A stretch of DNA of 64,000 bases from an uncultured Verrucomicrobiales bacterium (lineage in GTDB: Bacteria; Verrucomicrobiota; Verrucomicrobiia; Verrucomicrobiales; DEV007), in assembly GCA_937891465.1 (NCBI GenBank), contig CALAHF010000097.1, forward strand, positions 62,001-126,000, written 5' to 3'. Below, piece after piece: positions 62,054 through 64,000 of the stretch. Numbering within the stretch: position 1 is the stretch's first letter; each line of letters opens with the position of its first letter. The notes under the pieces were generated by a model. It searched no databases, was not told where the DNA came from, and saw nothing but the letters and a program-made list of their open reading frames with translations. Position numbers and translations under genes: made by a program.

Positions 62054-64000
62054 ATGGCAAAAGACGCCCCAGAAGATCAGGCCCAACGGCAACGAAAGAT
62101 CACCGGAAAAGAAATAGCAACGATGTCGTCGGGCGATTTCATGAAGGAGGCAAAAGCGCCCTACCGGCGCTTGATGGGCTATGTGAAGCCGTATAAGACG
62201 CGGTTTATCCTCGGGATTATTTTCGGTGTTTTAGCAGGCACGTTTAACGGATTGCTGTTGGTGGTGTTGAGAACCGTTTTTACGGTTGTTTTGCCCGCGG
62301 CTCCCAGCAAAACCGATCAATTGACGGATACTCTCGACCAAATGGTCCAGGAGCACGTGGTCGAAGAGTCTGAAATTGTCAAAATGCGGACAGAAATCGC
62401 TGATATGAGCGAAGTCGTTGGTGATATCAAACCCTTCGAAGACTTCCCATTTTGGCAGGATATAGTGATTGAACGCCCTGATGTTGCGGCAGATAAACAG
62501 TGGATTTTCGTTGGGATCGTTTGCCTCAGCGTGCCTCTATTGCTGCTGGTTCGCGGCCTTTTCACCTATTTCCACCAATATTGCATGCTGTGGATCAACA
62601 CTCGCGTGCTCTACAATCTGCGCGACGAAGCCTATTCCAGCCTAATCAATCAATCGCTGACCTTTTACAACAAGGCGAAACAAGGCGAATTGCTGCAGGG
62701 AGTTTTCAACCAAACCCGAATGGCTGCATCAGCAGGAACGGATCTTTTAAGCGCTTTCATCAAGCACCCGATTTCAATCGTGATGATTTTTGGAGTTCTT
62801 CTCTGCTTTGACTGGGTTTACACGCTCGGTGCGATGGTCGTTTTTCCACTTTGCATTCTCCCTGTGAGTTACATTTCGCGGAAAGTCCGCAAAGCCGGAG
62901 CTCAAGAAGAAGAGGAAGCGGGTGCCATCATGGTGATTATGCAGGAAAGTTTTTCCGGCATTCGGGTCGTGAAAAGTCACGGGCGGGAAGAGTTCGAGCG
63001 CAAAAAATTTAATAAAGCGAGCCAGCGTATGAGCGAATTCATCATGCGATGGCGCAAGGCAGTGGAAATCACCGGCCCACTCGTTGAAACAGTGGCTTCG
63101 TTCGGAATGGCTCTCGGTTTGATGTATGCCTTTTTCCAACAAATCGATGCCGGAAAATTTTTGATTTTGAACATGGGCCTGATGTCAATCTACCCCCACG
63201 CCAAAGCCCTCGGACGCACGCAAATAATGCTGCAAAAATGCCTGATGGCGACGTCGAAGGTGTTCAGTTTCATCGATGCTGAAAAAGACGTGCCTGACAA
63301 AGAAGACGCCATCATTTTGAAAGACGCGAAAGGCTCCATTCAGCTCGAAGACGTCACATTCGGTTACCAGAAATGGAATCCAGTCCTGAAAAGGGTGAAC
63401 CTCGAGTTCGAGCCAGGCAAATACTACGCTCTCGTTGGCGAAAGTGGTTCCGGAAAATCGACTATCATGTCGATGCTCATGCGATTCTATGACGTAGATG
63501 AAGGGCGAATCGTTCTCGATGGAAACGACCTTCGCGACTACTGCCAATCCTCGTTGCGAGATCAAATCGGAATTGTGAACCAGGAAACTTTCCTTTTTCA
63601 CGACACGATTTACAATAACATCAGGTATGGAAAGCTCGACGCGACGCAGGCTGAAATCGAGGCCGCAGCTGAATTGGCTTACGCCCACGAATTCATCACC
63701 GAGCAAGAAAACGGCTACGAGACCGAGCTTGGGGACAAAGGTTGCACACTATCAGGCGGCCAACAGCAGCGAATTTCAATCGCACGGGCGATTTTACGCG
63801 ACGCCCCTATTTTGTTGCTCGACGAGGCCTACTCCTCGCTCGATGCCGAGTCCGAAAAGAAAATTCACCTCGCTCTCGAGAAATTGATTCAGGGTAAAAC
63901 CGTCATCGCGATTGCCCACCGGCTTTCGACGATTCTAAATGCCGATCAAATCATCGTCATGTCCCCCGGAGGGAACATCGTCGATCAAGGTACTCACGAG
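62054..64000 (+). CDS. ABC exporter, fused membrane and ATPase domains (truncated by window end)
   Basis: The first 649 residues of an MsbA-like half transporter, open to the last base. Membrane helices start around residue 45 (FILGIIFGVLAGTFNGLLLV), with a soluble insert at about 90-150, then VPLLLLVRGLFTYFHQYCML and further helices to about 390. The ATPase has Walker A VGESGSGKSTI (about 470), Q-loop VNQETFLF, signature TLSGGQQQRISIARAIL, Walker B ILLLDEAYSSLD and H-loop IAHRLSTI. It probably flips lipid or exports a lipid-linked product. It starts 31 bases after the RmlC-like gene. Confidence 0.93.
   Translation, partial: MAKDAPEDQAQRQRKITGKEIATMSSGDFMKEAKAPYRRLMGYVKPYKTRFILGIIFGVLAGTFNGLLLVVLRTVFTVVLPAAPSKTDQLTDTLDQMVQEHVVEESEIVKMRTEIADMSEVVGDIKPFEDFPFWQDIVIERPDVAADKQWIFVGIVCLSVPLLLLVRGLFTYFHQYCMLWINTRVLYNLRDEAYSSLINQSLTFYNKAKQGELLQGVFNQTRMAASAGTDLLSAFIKHPISIVMIFGVLLCFDWVYTLGAMVVFPLCILPVSYISRKVRKAGAQEEEEAGAIMVIMQESFSGIRVVKSHGREEFERKKFNKASQRMSEFIMRWRKAVEITGPLVETVASFGMALGLMYAFFQQIDAGKFLILNMGLMSIYPHAKALGRTQIMLQKCLMATSKVFSFIDAEKDVPDKEDAIILKDAKGSIQLEDVTFGYQKWNPVLKRVNLEFEPGKYYALVGESGSGKSTIMSMLMRFYDVDEGRIVLDGNDLRDYCQSSLRDQIGIVNQETFLFHDTIYNNIRYGKLDATQAEIEAAAELAYAHEFITEQENGYETELGDKGCTLSGGQQQRISIARAILRDAPILLLDEAYSSLDAESEKKIHLALEKLIQGKTVIAIAHRLSTILNADQIIVMSPGGNIVDQGTHE

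Overview
The window looks like an ordinary chromosomal stretch from a member of the Verrucomicrobiota, with Planctomycetota as the second choice. No rRNA is present, so this rests on gene content: a cytochrome-c/DUF1549/DUF1553 gene paired with a DUF1501 gene, a PEP-CTERM protein, an ECF sigma factor with a FecR-like partner, several Tat-exported TIM-barrel and SGNH enzymes, BamB-like beta-propeller proteins, and a HemQ-type haem synthesis enzyme. Base composition is a little above 50% GC. No CRISPR array, integrase, transposase or phage gene was found.

Layout. 1-3.85 kb: the tail of an upstream gene, an exported alpha/beta hydrolase that lacks its nucleophile serine, and a sigma/FecR pair. 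4.2-10.4 kb: a disturbed region with tRNA-Thr, a membrane protein, a probable MITE, a 23-bp direct repeat at both ends of a 4.6-kb segment, a large propeller protein, a GIY-YIG protein and a decayed hydrolase gene. 10.4-21.8 kb: carbohydrate and polymer catabolism (acetyl-esterase-like hydrolase, PIG-L deacetylase, TIM-barrel isomerase, lactonase, DUF1501 and cytochrome/DUF1553 pair, SGNH hydrolase). 21.9-24.1 kb: tRNA-Arg and proBA. 24.2-31.1 kb: a PEP-CTERM operon headed by a dead secretin gene, then a TPR membrane protein, a pseudo-receiver/pseudokinase/FGE-like fusion and a secreted protein. 31.1-64 kb: mostly housekeeping and envelope functions (FKBP and cyclophilin isomerases, NodB deacetylase, xylB, phoX-like, nadD, ferredoxin, phosphatase, hemQ, SWIM-SNF2 helicase, psd, surE, lipase, ndh, leuB, trpF, uvrA, protease, mntR, a NusG paralogue, an RmlC-like cupin and an ABC exporter cut by the window end).

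The most unusual signal is non-coding. A short palindromic element occurs at ten intergenic places, several of them double or triple, plus one half-copy at the break of the dead secretin gene. Its core is AAYAGGGT, a few bases, a nearly invariant TTCGATGAA loop, a few bases, then ACCCTRTT. Some copies sit between convergent genes or carry T-runs and may terminate transcription, but one lies in the divergent uvrA promoter region. One copy has changed both stem arms in a compensatory way. Two double copies have outer arms that match perfectly. I do not recognise this family.

Most genes sit in short co-directional groups that suggest operons: sigma/FecR, esterase/deacetylase, DUF1553/DUF1501, proBA, secretin remnant/PEP-CTERM/small membrane protein, surE/lipase, and hemQ/YcxB-like. 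All functional calls are from motif recognition by eye; no database search was possible.
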